Shown: positions 26,309 to 37,100, numbered from the stretch's first letter. The stretch is 64,000 nt of DNA from Virgifigura sp964551315 (GCA_964551315.1 CAZKCM010000017.1:7504-71503); one strand, 5' to 3'. Made by a program: numbers and translations. The notes: a model not told the origin generated them from the sequence alone.

Positions 26309-28099
26309 ATGACCGGAGTCGACATCACACAGACCGGGCGGTTCCTCTCGGTCGAAACCGTCCTCGGCGAGGACAAGCTGATCCTGACCGCGTTCGAAGG
26401 CGAGGAAAGGCTGTCGCGGCCTTTCCTCTACCGCCTCGAAATGGCGTCGGCCGATGACGCGATCGCCGCTGAACGGATTCTCGGCACGAAGGTCACGATA
26501 CACATTGCCCGGGACGGGGGCGAGCCGCGGTGTTTCAACGGCATCGTGAAGCGGTTCGCGGCCGGACCGATGTGGAATCGCGACTATCGCTGCTATTATG
26601 CCGAGGTCGTTCCCTGGCTGTGGTTCCTTACGCGCAGGGTCGATTGCCGAATCTTCGAGAAGCTCTCGACCCTGGACATCATCAAGAAGGTCTTTCAGGA
26701 ACATGGCTCCGGCAGGTTCGAGACCGTCGGGAGCATAAGTACCCCGGAGCGGGAGTACTGCGTCCAGTATCGGGAAAGCGACTTCGATTTCGTTTCGCGG
26801 CTGCTTGAGGAGGAAGGCATCTTCTACTTCTTCAAGCACAAGCCCAACGAACACACCCTCGTTCTCGCGAACGCGCGATCGGCCTACGTCAAATGCGAGG
26901 ATGGCGAGGCGGTCCAATTCGGCCAGCATGTCTCGACGTGGCGCTCATCCTTCGAGTTTCTCTCGGGCCGTTGGGAACAGCAGGACTACGATTACGAGAA
27001 ATCGGCGATCGTGAAGGCCATGACCAACACGCTCCTCAAGACGCCGGATGCCCAAAAGTACCCGATCTTCGATTACCCCGGCGGCTTCATCGATAGCACG
27101 CGTGGCGCGGCTCTGACCAAGATCCGGATGGAGGAGGAAGAGGCCGGCTATGCGGTGTCCGAAGGCCGGGGCATCGTTCGCGCCTTCTCGCCCGGCGTGA
27201 AGTTCACCTTGAAGAACGATGAAACCGAGAGCGAGAACGGCAGCTATGTCATCACGTCGGTCCGGCACGTTGCGTCCGATCGCACGCACTTCGCCGGTGA
27301 CGGCTCGCCGCCGCAATACCACAACGACTTCACCTGCATTCCCGAGAGTGTCACCTATCGCCCGCCCCGCGTCACGCCGAAGCCGGTCGTTCGCGGGCCG
27401 CAGACGGCGATCGTCACCGACGGGCCGGAGAACAGCAACTACAACGACAAGTACGGCCGCGTGAGGGTCAAGTTCCATTGGAGCAGTGAGCGCGGCAGCC
27501 CGGACAGAGACAGGCAGTCCTGCTGGCTGCGCGTGGCGCAGCTCTGGGCCGGCCGCAAGTGGGGGGCCTTTTTCCTCCCGCGGATCGACATGGAGGTGAT
27601 CGTCGATTTCCTTGAGGGCGATCCCGATCGGCCGATTGTCGTCGGATGCGTCTATAACGGCGACAAACTGCCACCGTACCCGTCCAACAAGGCGCAGTCC
27701 GGAATCAAGACGCGGAGCTGGGGCGGCGGTGAGGCCGACTTCAACGAACTGAGATTCGGCGACGAGAAGGGCAAGGAGCACATCTACTTCCACGCGCAGA
27801 AGGATTTCGAGCGTGTTGTCGAGAACGACGATTCCCTCGAGGTCAGCGGCAATCAGACGGCGAAGATCAAGAAAAACCAGACCGTGACCGTCGAGCAGAA
27901 GAGCTCGCTGGAGGCGAAGAACTCCATCGAGCTCAAGGTTGGCCAGAACAGCATCACCATCGATCAGTCGGGAATCACGCTCAAGGGGATGATGATCAAG
28001 GTCGAGGCGCAGAACCTGGCTGAGGTAAAGGGCGTCATGGTGCAGGTGAACGGCACCGGTCAACTCGTGCTGAAGGGCGCGTTGACGATGATCAACTAG
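26309..28099 (+). CDS. vgrG: T6SS spike protein VgrG (TssI)
   Basis: The protein has 596 residues, preceded by AAGAAGGG. It has the gp27-like base (FEGEERLSRPFLYRLEM, LEEEGIFYFFKH) and the gp5-like OB domain and needle: YGRVRVKFHW, CWLRVAQLWAG and FLPRIDMEVIVDFLEGDPDRPIVVGCVYN. A beta-helical end rich in K-I/V repeats follows (KIKKNQTVTVEQKSSLEAKN). It ends at LVLKGALTMIN with no extra toxin domain, so it is a plain spike that probably carries effectors through the PAAR protein or adaptors. Confidence 0.96.
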   Translation: MTGVDITQTGRFLSVETVLGEDKLILTAFEGEERLSRPFLYRLEMASADDAIAAERILGTKVTIHIARDGGEPRCFNGIVKRFAAGPMWNRDYRCYYAEVVPWLWFLTRRVDCRIFEKLSTLDIIKKVFQEHGSGRFETVGSISTPEREYCVQYRESDFDFVSRLLEEEGIFYFFKHKPNEHTLVLANARSAYVKCEDGEAVQFGQHVSTWRSSFEFLSGRWEQQDYDYEKSAIVKAMTNTLLKTPDAQKYPIFDYPGGFIDSTRGAALTKIRMEEEEAGYAVSEGRGIVRAFSPGVKFTLKNDETESENGSYVITSVRHVASDRTHFAGDGSPPQYHNDFTCIPESVTYRPPRVTPKPVVRGPQTAIVTDGPENSNYNDKYGRVRVKFHWSSERGSPDRDRQSCWLRVAQLWAGRKWGAFFLPRIDMEVIVDFLEGDPDRPIVVGCVYNGDKLPPYPSNKAQSGIKTRSWGGGEADFNELRFGDEKGKEHIYFHAQKDFERVVENDDSLEVSGNQTAKIKKNQTVTVEQKSSLEAKNSIELKVGQNSITIDQSGITLKGMMIKVEAQNLAEVKGVMVQVNGTGQLVLKGALTMIN

Positions 28100-28182
28100 C
28101 CGAAGGTTTGGGGGTCTCGGGTGTGTGACGCGTATCATTGCAACGGGCCGGCGCCGCGGCCCGCCGGAGGAGAGGGGAAGCC

Positions 28183-28770
28183 GTGGAGCTGGGAACGCTG
28201 ACCAAGGTCACCGCGGCCACGGCGGCGGAGGTCGGCCGGCGGGCCGGCCTCGGCGAAGAGGCGCAGGCGCTCCTCACCGAAACCATGGCCCCGGCGCAGT
28301 TTCTCGACCTGTTGATCAAGCGGGAGCAGTATGCGGACGCGGTGCGATTCCTCGCTCATGCTCTGCCGAAACGCGAGGCGGTCTGGTGGGCCTGTCTGTG
28401 CGCACGTGGCGGCCTGCCGGAAGACGCGAAACCGCCCGTGATCGAGGCTTTGAAGGCGGCCGAGGCGTGGGTCCTCAAGCCGGTCGAGGAGACCCGTCGC
28501 GCCGCGATGGCCTGCGCGGAGGCGGCCGGGTTCGACTCGCCGTCGAGTTGGGCTGCCGTCGGGGCTTTCTGGAGCGGCGGCAGCATGGCGCCGCCGGACG
28601 CGCCGCCCGTTCCGCCGGGCGAGGAGCTGACCGGAACCGCGGTGGCCGGTGCGGTAATGCTTGCCGCCGTTCAGACGGAGCCGGAGCGGGCGGAGGAGAA
28701 GTTCCGGCGGTTTCTTATGCAGGGGATCGATATCGCGAATGGCGGCAGCGGCAAGGGTGCGAGGGTTTGA
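28183..28770 (+). CDS. T6SS-associated helical protein (DUF6931-like), VgrG-PAAR linker gene
   Basis: The protein has 195 residues from the GTG at 28183, chosen because AGAGGGG sits five bases before it; the frame is open 15 codons further up. It is an alpha-helical, Ala-rich protein with LTETMAPAQFLDLLIKREQYADAVRFLAHALPKREAVWWACLCAR. This resembles proteins annotated as DUF6931 found beside vgrG and PAAR genes; the family name is from memory. No signal peptide or enzyme motif is visible. Its place between vgrG and the PAAR gene suggests an adaptor or chaperone that loads the spike, which is inference. Confidence 0.65.
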   Translation: MELGTLTKVTAATAAEVGRRAGLGEEAQALLTETMAPAQFLDLLIKREQYADAVRFLAHALPKREAVWWACLCARGGLPEDAKPPVIEALKAAEAWVLKPVEETRRAAMACAEAAGFDSPSSWAAVGAFWSGGSMAPPDAPPVPPGEELTGTAVAGAVMLAAVQTEPERAEEKFRRFLMQGIDIANGGSGKGARV

Positions 28771-28849
28771 AGGCGCCGCCGGAGATTCGGCCAGGCCAAG
28801 GATGTCCGGCCGACGCTCGCGGCATTCTTGGGGAGCGTGAGGAGGTAGC

Positions 28850-29140
28850 ATGGGACAGCCTGCGGCGCGCATGACCGACATGCATACCTGTCCGATGGCG
28901 AACGGCCCGGTGCCGCATGTCGGCGGCCCGATCGTCAAGGGCCTGCCGACGGTCCTGATCGGATCGCTCCCGGCGGCGCGGGTCAGCGACATCGCGACCT
29001 GCGTTGGCCCGCCCGACACGATCGTGAAGGGCAGCGCGACGGTCCTGATCGGATCGCTTCCGGCGGCGCGGATGGGCGACAGCACCGCCCATGGCGGCGT
29101 CATCGTGGCCGGATTGCCGACCGTGCTGATCGGCGGCTGA
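28850..29140 (+). CDS. PAAR-repeat spike tip protein
   Basis: The protein has 96 residues, preceded by GGAGG at a good distance. It is built almost entirely of PAAR repeats: MGQPAARMTDMHTCPM, VLIGSLPAARVSDIATC and VLIGSLPAARMGDSTAHGG, with His and Cys residues that bind the metal at the tip. It sharpens the VgrG trimer. There is no N- or C-terminal toxin extension. Confidence 0.92.
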   Translation: MGQPAARMTDMHTCPMANGPVPHVGGPIVKGLPTVLIGSLPAARVSDIATCVGPPDTIVKGSATVLIGSLPAARMGDSTAHGGVIVAGLPTVLIGG

Positions 29141-29217
29141 GTGCCGATGCCGTGGCGCGGCCCTAAGATGCAAGGCTCACAGGATTCGCCGGCGCGTTCG
29201 GCGCATCGGGTGACGAC

Positions 29218-30681
29218 ATGGCGTTGAAGCTTACGATCATCAGCCAGCAGGCAAATAGCGGGATCGAGCCGGTCAAGGCGGTGGACCATCGCGGCATAAC
29301 CATTGGCCGCGCGCCGGACAACGACTGGGTGCTGCCCGACCCCGACCGGCACCTTTCGAAGCGACACTGCGAAATCGCGTTCGAGGATGGCGGCTACGTC
29401 CTCACCGACACCAGCACGAACGGGGTTTACCTCAACGGCGCCGCGGAGCCCATCGGTCGCGGCAACCGGTCGCGCCTGCGGGACGGCGACCGCCTTTCCC
29501 TCGGCGACTATCGGATTGAGGTCACGATCACCCAGGATGTGCCCGCCGCCGACGCAACCATGGCGGCGGCGCGCGAGCCTGACCCGTTTGCCGAGCTGAT
29601 CGCGAAGGAGATCGGGGGCGCGGACGATCTCGATCCGTTCGGCATCGACCGCGATGCGGCATCGCGCGATTCCTGGCTCGGCGAGCCGGATGGGCCTTCC
29701 GCCTCTTCGGGTCCGCCGCCCGGGTCGTCCTTTACGGACAGGCCGGCTTCCGATGCGGCGGGCCCGTCCGGCCCGCTGCTTCCGGATGACGACGATCTGT
29801 TCGGCAGCGGGGACGGTGGCAATGACTGGGGCGCTGGCTCCTATCCCGACCATGTGCCCTCGGAACAGGAATTTTTCCGGCCACCGGCCGTCACCCGGAA
29901 TCTCATCCCCGAGGATTGGGACGCCGAGGACGGGGCCGACGACCTGCTTGGCCCTCTGGACGAGGCGCCGCCGCGTGGTGCGCCGGAGCCGTTTGATCCT
30001 TCGGACCCGCTTGGTCCGGCCGAGCCTCTTGGGAGCATCGCCCCGCAGGGGCGGCCGGAACCGGCCCCGTCGCCGACGCGACCGGCCTCGACGTTCGCCC
30101 AATCGGATCCCGTTCGCGCGTTTCTCGCCGGCGCCGGGCTGGAGAATGCCGGCATCGCGGAGGCGGAGGCCGCGGAGCTCATGCACGCGGCCGGCCGGAC
30201 TTTTCGCGAAATGGTGCAGGGCTTGCGCGAAATCCTGATGGCGCGGGCAAGCATCAAGAACGAGTTTCGCATCGAGCGGACGGTGATCCGGTCGGCCGGT
30301 AACAACCCGCTCAAGTTTTCGGTCAGTGTGGACGAGGCGCTGCTTGCGATGCTGCGCCCGGTCGGGCCGGGCTATCTGTCGCCCATCGATGCGGTGCAGG
30401 AGGGGTTCAAGGACCTCAAGGCGCACCAGCTCGCCGTGATGGCGGGGATGCAGGTTGCCTTGACCGCCCTGTTGGAGCGCTTCGATCCGGAGGGGCTGAA
30501 GCAGCGCCTCACGAAGGGGTCGGTCCTGGACGGCATCCTCCCCGGCGCGCGGAAGGCGCGCTATTGGGAACTCTACGAAGCGTTCTACCGCGAGATCGCC
30601 AGTGAGGCCGAGCAGGATTTTCAGGGCGTCTTCGGTCGCGCATTTGCCAGGGCTTACGAAGAACAGGTCAAGAAGCTGTAG
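29218..30681 (+). CDS. tagH: T6SS FHA-domain regulator TagH (Fha)
   Basis: The protein has 487 residues. An N-terminal FHA domain (~20-100) has the phosphothreonine-binding signature GITIGRAPDNDWVLPDP, LSKRHCEI and DTSTNGVYLNG. A long acidic, Pro-rich linker (~120-295) leads to the conserved T6SS TagH C-terminal domain (~300-485; RTFREMVQGLREILMARASIKNEF, NNPLKFSVSVDEALLAML, and YEEQVKKL at the end). In the threonine-phosphorylation pathway, Fha is phosphorylated by PpkA and promotes assembly; PppA reverses this. Both partner enzymes are encoded at the end of this locus. Confidence 0.93.
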   Translation: MALKLTIISQQANSGIEPVKAVDHRGITIGRAPDNDWVLPDPDRHLSKRHCEIAFEDGGYVLTDTSTNGVYLNGAAEPIGRGNRSRLRDGDRLSLGDYRIEVTITQDVPAADATMAAAREPDPFAELIAKEIGGADDLDPFGIDRDAASRDSWLGEPDGPSASSGPPPGSSFTDRPASDAAGPSGPLLPDDDDLFGSGDGGNDWGAGSYPDHVPSEQEFFRPPAVTRNLIPEDWDAEDGADDLLGPLDEAPPRGAPEPFDPSDPLGPAEPLGSIAPQGRPEPAPSPTRPASTFAQSDPVRAFLAGAGLENAGIAEAEAAELMHAAGRTFREMVQGLREILMARASIKNEFRIERTVIRSAGNNPLKFSVSVDEALLAMLRPVGPGYLSPIDAVQEGFKDLKAHQLAVMAGMQVALTALLERFDPEGLKQRLTKGSVLDGILPGARKARYWELYEAFYREIASEAEQDFQGVFGRAFARAYEEQVKKL

Positions 30682-30778
30682 GTTGATTCGACGGGATTAC
30701 GGCGATCACCGGGCTTAGCCGCTTTAAAATGCCTCGATGATTTCTTGGAGTCGTTTGAACGTTAAGGGGGGACAGGGG

Positions 30779-31330
30779 GTGACGCAGCATGCAAGGGCAG
30801 CCACTGACGGTTTTGGCCGCGCGGCGCCGTTGTCTGAGGACGGACCGGCGGCGCGGGGGGCCAAACGGCTGGGAAATCTGGTCGCCTGCCTGCTCGCGGC
30901 CGCGCTTTGGGGCTGTGCCGGGGCGGCGCCGAAGCCGGCGGTGGTCGAGTTGGAGGTGCAGCCCGCCGCGGATCTGAATCCGGATCCGAACGGTCGCCCG
31001 TCCCCCGTCGTCATGCGTCTCTATCATCTTGCCTCGAACACGGCGTTCGGGTCCGTCGATTTCCTGCAGCTCTACGAGAACGAGGCGGCGACCTTGGGGC
31101 CGGATCTGCTGGCCCGCGAGGAGGTCGTGCTGCTGCCTGGCCAGGCGCAGACGCTGGTCCGCGAGTTGAGCCCCGATGCCCGATTCCTTGGCGTGGCGGT
31201 CTTCTACCGGAAGTTCGACGGCGCGCAATGGCACGCGGTCGCACCCGTCCCGCCGAACCAGACGACGAAGTTGGATGCGCTGGTCGGGGCGCTCTCCGTA
31301 TCGCTGGTGCCGGACGAGAGTGAATCGTGA
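30779..31330 (+). CDS. tssJ: T6SS outer-membrane lipoprotein TssJ
   Basis: The protein has 183 residues from the GTG at 30779, favoured by AAGGGGGG seven bases before it; a further upstream ATG at 30737 would add 14 residues. A hydrophobic stretch ends in the lipobox LWGC (Cys46). The mature part has the TssJ transthyretin-like pattern: SPVVMRLYHLASNTAFGSVDFLQLYENE, LGPDLLAREEVVLLPGQ, FLGVAVFYRKFDGAQWHAV. TssJ anchors the TssJLM membrane complex in the outer membrane. Confidence 0.92.
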   Translation: MTQHARAATDGFGRAAPLSEDGPAARGAKRLGNLVACLLAAALWGCAGAAPKPAVVELEVQPAADLNPDPNGRPSPVVMRLYHLASNTAFGSVDFLQLYENEAATLGPDLLAREEVVLLPGQAQTLVRELSPDARFLGVAVFYRKFDGAQWHAVAPVPPNQTTKLDALVGALSVSLVPDESES

Positions 31331-31393
31331 CCGCTTGCCTCGAAGCCGCCCCGGCGCTCCATTCCTTTGCCGCCAACCATTACGGCCGGTCCG

Positions 31394-32728
31394 ATGTCCT
31401 GGGATAACAAAGTCGTATGGTCCGAGGGGATGTTCCTTCGGACCCAGCATTTTCAGCAGTTCGACCGTTACGTCGAGAAACTGGTCCGCGGACGAACGGC
31501 GGGGCTTCGGCCGCATTCCTGGGGAATCACCGAGCTGCAGGTCAATCGCGCACTGCTGGCGACCGGGAAGTTCGCCGTCACCGCCTGCCGCGGCATCCTC
31601 GAGGATGGGACACCCTTCAGCATCCCGGAAGACTGCGACCATCCGGCGCCACTCGATCTACCGGAGAACACGCGAAACTGCGTGGTCTACCTCGCACTGC
31701 CGGTCCGCCAGCCGGGCGGTGTGGAGGTGGAACCCACCGGCACCGACGAAACCGTCGCCCGCTATAGAACCGCAGAGTTCGAGGCCGTCGACACGAACGC
31801 CGGGTCCGAATCCGTCGCGCGGCTGCAGGTCGGTAAGCTGCGCCTCCGGTTCATGCTGGAGAGCGAAGAGCGCGCCGGCTATGTCTGCCTCGGCCTGGCA
31901 CGAATCGTCGAGGTCCGCGCCGACAAGAACGTCGTGCTCGACGATCGCTACATCCCGCCCAGTCTCGTCTGCGCGGCCGCTCCGGCCTTGACCGGTTTCC
32001 TGGCGGAGCTGCAGGGCCTGTTCCACCATCGCGGGGAGGCGCTCGCCGGCCGGGTCTCCGAGTCGGGCACGAAGGGCGTGGCAGAGATCAGCGATTTCCT
32101 CCTGCTGCAGACGGTCAACCGGTACGAGCCCTTGCTTTCGCACCTGGCGGCCAGCGCCGATATCCACCCGGAAGCCCTCTACCAGATCGCCGTGCAGATG
32201 GCCGGGGAGCTGGCGACCTTCACCGCCAAGCGGAAGCGCCCGCCGGCCTTTCGGCCCTATCGGCACGACGACCTGCAGGGCAGCTTCGCGCCGGTGATGG
32301 CCGAGCTGCGGCAGTCGCTGAGCGCCGTTCTCGAACAGACCGCGATCCCGTTGCCCTTGCAGGAACGCCGCTACGGCATCCGGGTCGCGCCCATCACCGA
32401 CCGCAGCCTGCTGACCTCGGCCAGCTTCGTGCTGGCGGTGCGGGCGGACATGCCGGCGGAGGTGCTGCGGCGGAACTTCCCCAACCAGGTCAAGATCGGC
32501 CCGGTCGAGCAGATCCGCGAGCTCGTCAACGTTGCGCTTCCGGGCATCGCGGTGCGGCCCTTGCCGGTCGCGCCGCGCCAGATCCCGTATCACGCCGGCG
32601 TCACGTATTTCGAGCTGGACCGGTCCGGCCAGCACTGGAAGCAGCTCGCAACCTCGGGCGGCTTCGCCATCCACGTTGCCGGTGAGTTTCCGGGTCTCGA
32701 GATGGAGTTCTGGGCGATCAAGGGGTAG
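31394..32728 (+). CDS. tssK: T6SS baseplate protein TssK
   Basis: The protein has 444 residues from MSWDNKVVWSEGMFLRTQHFQQFDRYVE, the near-invariant TssK N-terminus; nine codons further upstream are open but not similar. Other landmarks are YGIRVAPITDRSLL, NQVKIGPVEQIRELVNVALPGI and YFELDRSG with FAIHVAGEFPGLEMEFWAI at the end. TssK trimers join the baseplate to the TssL/TssM membrane complex. No clear ribosome-binding site is seen, and the gene begins 63 bases after tssJ. Confidence 0.94.
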   Translation: MSWDNKVVWSEGMFLRTQHFQQFDRYVEKLVRGRTAGLRPHSWGITELQVNRALLATGKFAVTACRGILEDGTPFSIPEDCDHPAPLDLPENTRNCVVYLALPVRQPGGVEVEPTGTDETVARYRTAEFEAVDTNAGSESVARLQVGKLRLRFMLESEERAGYVCLGLARIVEVRADKNVVLDDRYIPPSLVCAAAPALTGFLAELQGLFHHRGEALAGRVSESGTKGVAEISDFLLLQTVNRYEPLLSHLAASADIHPEALYQIAVQMAGELATFTAKRKRPPAFRPYRHDDLQGSFAPVMAELRQSLSAVLEQTAIPLPLQERRYGIRVAPITDRSLLTSASFVLAVRADMPAEVLRRNFPNQVKIGPVEQIRELVNVALPGIAVRPLPVAPRQIPYHAGVTYFELDRSGQHWKQLATSGGFAIHVAGEFPGLEMEFWAIKG

Positions 32729-32733
32729 CGCCG

Positions 32734-34089
32734 ATGAGCCGAGACGATCCGTTTGCCCATCCGGACGGTGGCGATCCGGGCGACGCCGACCGGACGATCA
32801 TCCGGCCCAATCCGGGCGGGCGGGCGCCGGCGAGGCCGATGCCCGCAAGCCCGGCACCGGGCCCGGGCGCGGCCGAGCCAGAGGTCATGTCTGCGATCGC
32901 GAGGACCGGACTGAATCCGCTCGTCTCGGCCGCCGCATCGCTGCTTGGCCTGGCGATACGCCTCCGCGGCAGCGCGACGCAACGCGACGTCGAAGGTTTG
33001 CGCGAGCGGGTCATCCGGGAGTTCAAGGCGTTCGAGAGCGCCGCGCTGGCCTCGGGCCTGCCGCCGGGGACGGTCCGTGCCGGCCACTACGTTCTGTGCG
33101 CCACCCTCGACGACATCGTTCTCAACACGCCCTGGGGCAGCAACAGCATCTGGCCCAAGCGCGGCATGGTCAGCACCTTCCACAACGAGGTCACCGGCGG
33201 CGAGCGCTTCTTCGACATCCTGAACCGTCTGCATCAGGACCCCGGCCGGAACGGGGAAGTGCTCGAGCTGATGTATCTCTGCCTGTCGCTCGGCTTCGAA
33301 GGACGGCTGCGCGTCGCCCCGCGCGGCGCGACGGAGCTCAGCCGCATCCGGGACGGGCTGTTCCGCACGCTGCGTCAACGCCGCGGCGAGTTCGAACGCG
33401 AACTGTCCCCGCACTGGCGCGGACAGGAGACCGCGCACCGGCCGATGACTTCCTTCATCCCGCTCTGGGTCGTCGGCGTGGTGACCGCGGCCTTGCTGAC
33501 GTTCATGTTCATGGGGTTCAGCTACGCGGTCAACCGGGCGTCGGACACGACCTTCGCGCAGCTTTCGAACCTCCAGCCGACCGGGGAGGTGACGCTTGCC
33601 CGCGCCCCCTTGGCCCCGCCGCCGCCGCCGGTGGACGACGGGCTGTTTGCACGGATCAGCAAGTTCCTCGAGCCGGAGATCGCCCAGGGACTGGTCGCTG
33701 TCGAAGAGGACGCACGCACGGTCACCGTGCGTCTCCGCAACGAGGGCATGTTCCGGTCGGGAAGCGCGAGCGTGGAGGACGGTTACCTGCCGTTGTTGCA
33801 ACGGGTGGCGGCGGCACTGCAAGAGGAGCCGGGTCAGGTCATCGTCGCCGGGCACACCGATAACGTGCCGATCCACACGCTGCGGTTCCCCTCGAACTGG
33901 CATCTGTCCATGGCCCGCGCCGATGCCGTGCTGAAGATCCTGGCCGACCAGGGCGTTGCCCCGGCGCGGCTCACCGCGGAGGGCCGGGCCGACAGCGAGC
34001 CGATCGCCTCCAACGACACGGCCGAAGGCCGCAATGCGAACCGGCGCATCGAGCTCATCCTGATGAAGCAAGGCATTGCCGCGCAATGA
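32734..34089 (+). CDS. tssL: T6SS membrane protein TssL with C-terminal OmpA domain
   Basis: The protein has 451 residues. A Pro/Ala-rich head (~1-50) precedes the cytoplasmic DotU domain (~60-230; LRERVIREFKAFESAAL, AGHYVLCATLDDIVLNTPWG, ELMYLCLSLGFEGRLRV). One membrane segment follows at ~242-265 (PLWVVGVVTAALLTFMFMGF). The periplasmic part ends in an OmpA-like peptidoglycan-binding domain (~330-450; VIVAGHTDNVPI, LSMARADAVLKIL, NANRRIELIL). The extension anchors the complex to the cell wall, a job done in other systems by a separate TagL. Confidence 0.94.
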   Translation: MSRDDPFAHPDGGDPGDADRTIIRPNPGGRAPARPMPASPAPGPGAAEPEVMSAIARTGLNPLVSAAASLLGLAIRLRGSATQRDVEGLRERVIREFKAFESAALASGLPPGTVRAGHYVLCATLDDIVLNTPWGSNSIWPKRGMVSTFHNEVTGGERFFDILNRLHQDPGRNGEVLELMYLCLSLGFEGRLRVAPRGATELSRIRDGLFRTLRQRRGEFERELSPHWRGQETAHRPMTSFIPLWVVGVVTAALLTFMFMGFSYAVNRASDTTFAQLSNLQPTGEVTLARAPLAPPPPPVDDGLFARISKFLEPEIAQGLVAVEEDARTVTVRLRNEGMFRSGSASVEDGYLPLLQRVAAALQEEPGQVIVAGHTDNVPIHTLRFPSNWHLSMARADAVLKILADQGVAPARLTAEGRADSEPIASNDTAEGRNANRRIELILMKQGIAAQ

Positions 34090-34170
34090 GAACGGAGTTC
34101 TCCGGTCCCGCACGGTCGAGCGGCTCGGCCCGAGGCCGGGCGATCTTCGCATGAGACGGATTCGCAAAGC

Positions 34171-37100
34171 ATGTTCAAGGCCATTCTTTCCGTCCTGAAG
34201 GCCCGGTGGTTCGTCACGCTGATCGGCGCGATCATCCTGTCGCTGCTGATCTGGTTTGTCGGACCGCTCATCGCAATCGGCAGCGTCCGGCCGCTGGAGA
34301 GCGACGTCGCGCGGTTCGTCGTCGCGCTGGTGATCCTCGTCGGCTGGGGCGTCGGCAATCTCCTTAGCCTGATGAAGGCCAAGCGCACCGACGAGCAGCT
34401 GGTCGACGGCCTGGCGCAGGACGCGGCCGCGACCGGTCCGGGCCCGAGCGCCGCGGCGGCGGCATCGGAGGAGGTCGCGGTCCTGAAGGAGCGCCTGCAG
34501 GAGGCACTCACGCTGCTGAAGCGGGCCAAGCTCGGCGGCGGGGGCCGGCAGTATCTCTACCAGCTGCCGTGGTACATCCTGATCGGCCCGCCCGGGTCGG
34601 GCAAGACCACTGCCCTCGTCAATTCGGGTCTTCGCTTTCCGCTGGCCGACCGGTTCGGCAAGGATGCCGTGCGCGGCGTCGGCGGCACGCGCAATTGCGA
34701 CTGGTGGTTCACCGACGAGGCGGTGCTGATCGACACCGCAGGCCGCTACACGACCCAGGACAGCCATCGGGAGGTCGACAGCGCCGCTTGGTCCGGTTTC
34801 CTCGGTCTGCTGAAGAAGTCGCGCCCGCGCCAGCCGATCAACGGCGCGCTGGTGGCAATCAGCCTCGTGGATCTGGCGACGCTGCCCTCGGCCGAACGCT
34901 TCGCGCATGCGCGCGCGATCAAGCAGCGCATCCAGGAACTGCAAACCGAACTCGGCGTCCGGTTCCCGATCTACGTCCTGTTCACCAAGGCCGACCTCAT
35001 CGCCGGGTTCGTCGAGTTCTTCGACGACCTCGGGCGCGAGGAGCGGGAGCAGGTCTGGGGGATGACCTTCCCGCTTGACGACGGCAAGAGCGGCGAGGGG
35101 GCCATCGCCGCATTTGGCCAGGAGTTCGACGCGCTCGTCGCACGGCTCAACGACCGGCTGCTCGAGCGGCTCAACGAGGAGCCGGATATCCAGCGGCGCA
35201 GCCTGATCTATGGCTTCCCAGCCCAGTTCGCGTCCTTCAAGCAGACGGCGCAGGACTTCCTTGAGGAGATCTTCCGACCGACCCGGTTCGAGGAACGCCC
35301 TCTGCTGCGCGGCGTCTACTTCACGAGCGGCACCCAGGAGGGGACCCCGATCGACCGGTTGATGGGCGCCATGGCCTCGACCTTCGGCATCGACCGCCAG
35401 AGGCTGTCGGCCTACAGCGGGAGCGGGCGGAGCTATTTCCTCGCCCGCCTTCTCCGCGCCGTCGTGTTCGCGGAAGCGGGCGTCGTCGGCTCGAATCCGC
35501 GGGTCGAGCGGCGGCGCCTCTGGATCCAGCGCGGCGCCTTCGCGCTGGCGGCCCTGCTGGTTCTGGGCATGGCCGGGCTGTGGTACAACAGCTATGCGGC
35601 GAACAAGCGGCTGATCGCCGCCGTCGGCGAAAGCGCGGCCACGTACAACGAGCAGCTGTCCGGCCTCGATCTCAATCGTGTCGAGGACACGCGGCTGGAC
35701 CGCGTGCTGCCGGCGCTCGATACGCTCCGCGCCATGCCCGCGGGCTACGAGCAGGGCGAGGCCGGCGTCCCGCTGACGATGAGGCTCGGGCTCTACCAGG
35801 GCGACAAGCTCGGCTCGCAGTCGATTCTGGCCTACCGCCGGGCGCTCAACGCGCTGCTTCTGCCTCGGCTCCTGCTGCGACTGGAGGAACAGCTTCGCCT
35901 CAACACGCAGCAGCACGACTATCTGTACGAGGCGCTGAAAGTCTATCTGATGTTGGGCGGACAGGGGCCCATGGACGCCGCGCTGGTCCGGCGCTGGATG
36001 GAGCTCGACTGGAGCGCGACGTTTCCGGGCGAGGCGAACGCGGATGTCCGCGCGGCGCTTCTCCGCCACCTCGACGCGCTGCTGTCCGGGCCGCTGGCGG
36101 CAATCGCCCTCGACGGCGGCGTGATCAAGCAATCCCGATCGATCTTGAGCCAGTTCCCGCTCGCCGAGCGGGCCTATGCCCTCATCAAGCAGAGCCCGTC
36201 GGCGCGGCAGTTGCCCGTCTGGCGGGTCGTCGATCACGCCGGTCCGGCCGCGGCGCGGACGCTCGTGCGGGCGTCCGGCCGGCCGCTTTCGGAAGGTGTG
36301 CCCGGCCTCTACACCTATGACGGATTCCATCGGCTGTTCCGGCCGGCCCTGGCCGACGTCGCGCGCGCCGTTGCCGGCGAGAGCTGGGTGCTTGGGCCGC
36401 AATCGGAGATCGCGATGGACGACGACGCGCTCGCCCGGCTCGAGCGCGACGTCATGAGCCTGTACCTCGACGACTACGTGACGCAGTGGGATGCGCTCCT
36501 CGCTGACATTCGCATCCTGCCCTTCACCGGCCTGCAGCAGGCGGTCGAGACGTTGAACATTCTGTCGGGGCCGAACTCGCCGATCCGGAACCTGCTCGTC
36601 GCCGTCGCACGGGAGACCACCCTGACCGCGGCGCCGCAGACCGCCACACCGGCGGACCCCGCCGCGGCGGTGAGTGATGCGGCGGCCAAGGCCGCGCAGG
36701 CGGTGCCGACGGGCGCCGACCGGCTTGCGGCGGTCGTCGCGGGAGCCACGGGCGCGAGCAGCGCGGAGGGGGCGCAGGCGCCGGGCAAGTTCGTCGACGA
36801 TCGGTTCAAGGCGTTGCACGAGCTGGTGCAGGGCGCCGACGGCGCGCCACCGCCCCTCGACGGCGTTCTCGCGACCCTCAACCAGCTCTATCTCGAACTC
36901 AACCAGATCGCCGGCTCGACGGCCCGCGGGGAAGCCCTGCTCGACGCTGCCGGCGCAAGCGGCGGCGCCACGCAGCAGCTCCAGGTCGCGGCGACGCGTC
37001 TGCCCCCGCCGGTGGGCGACTGGTTCACCGCCGTGGGGCAGGGTGCCTCCACCCTCACCGTCGGCGGCGCGCGGGCCCAGCTCAATGCCATCTGGACGTC

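Noticed and set aside
26309..28099. Evolved VgrG effector
   Set aside because: The protein ends after the needle beta-helix with no additional domain.
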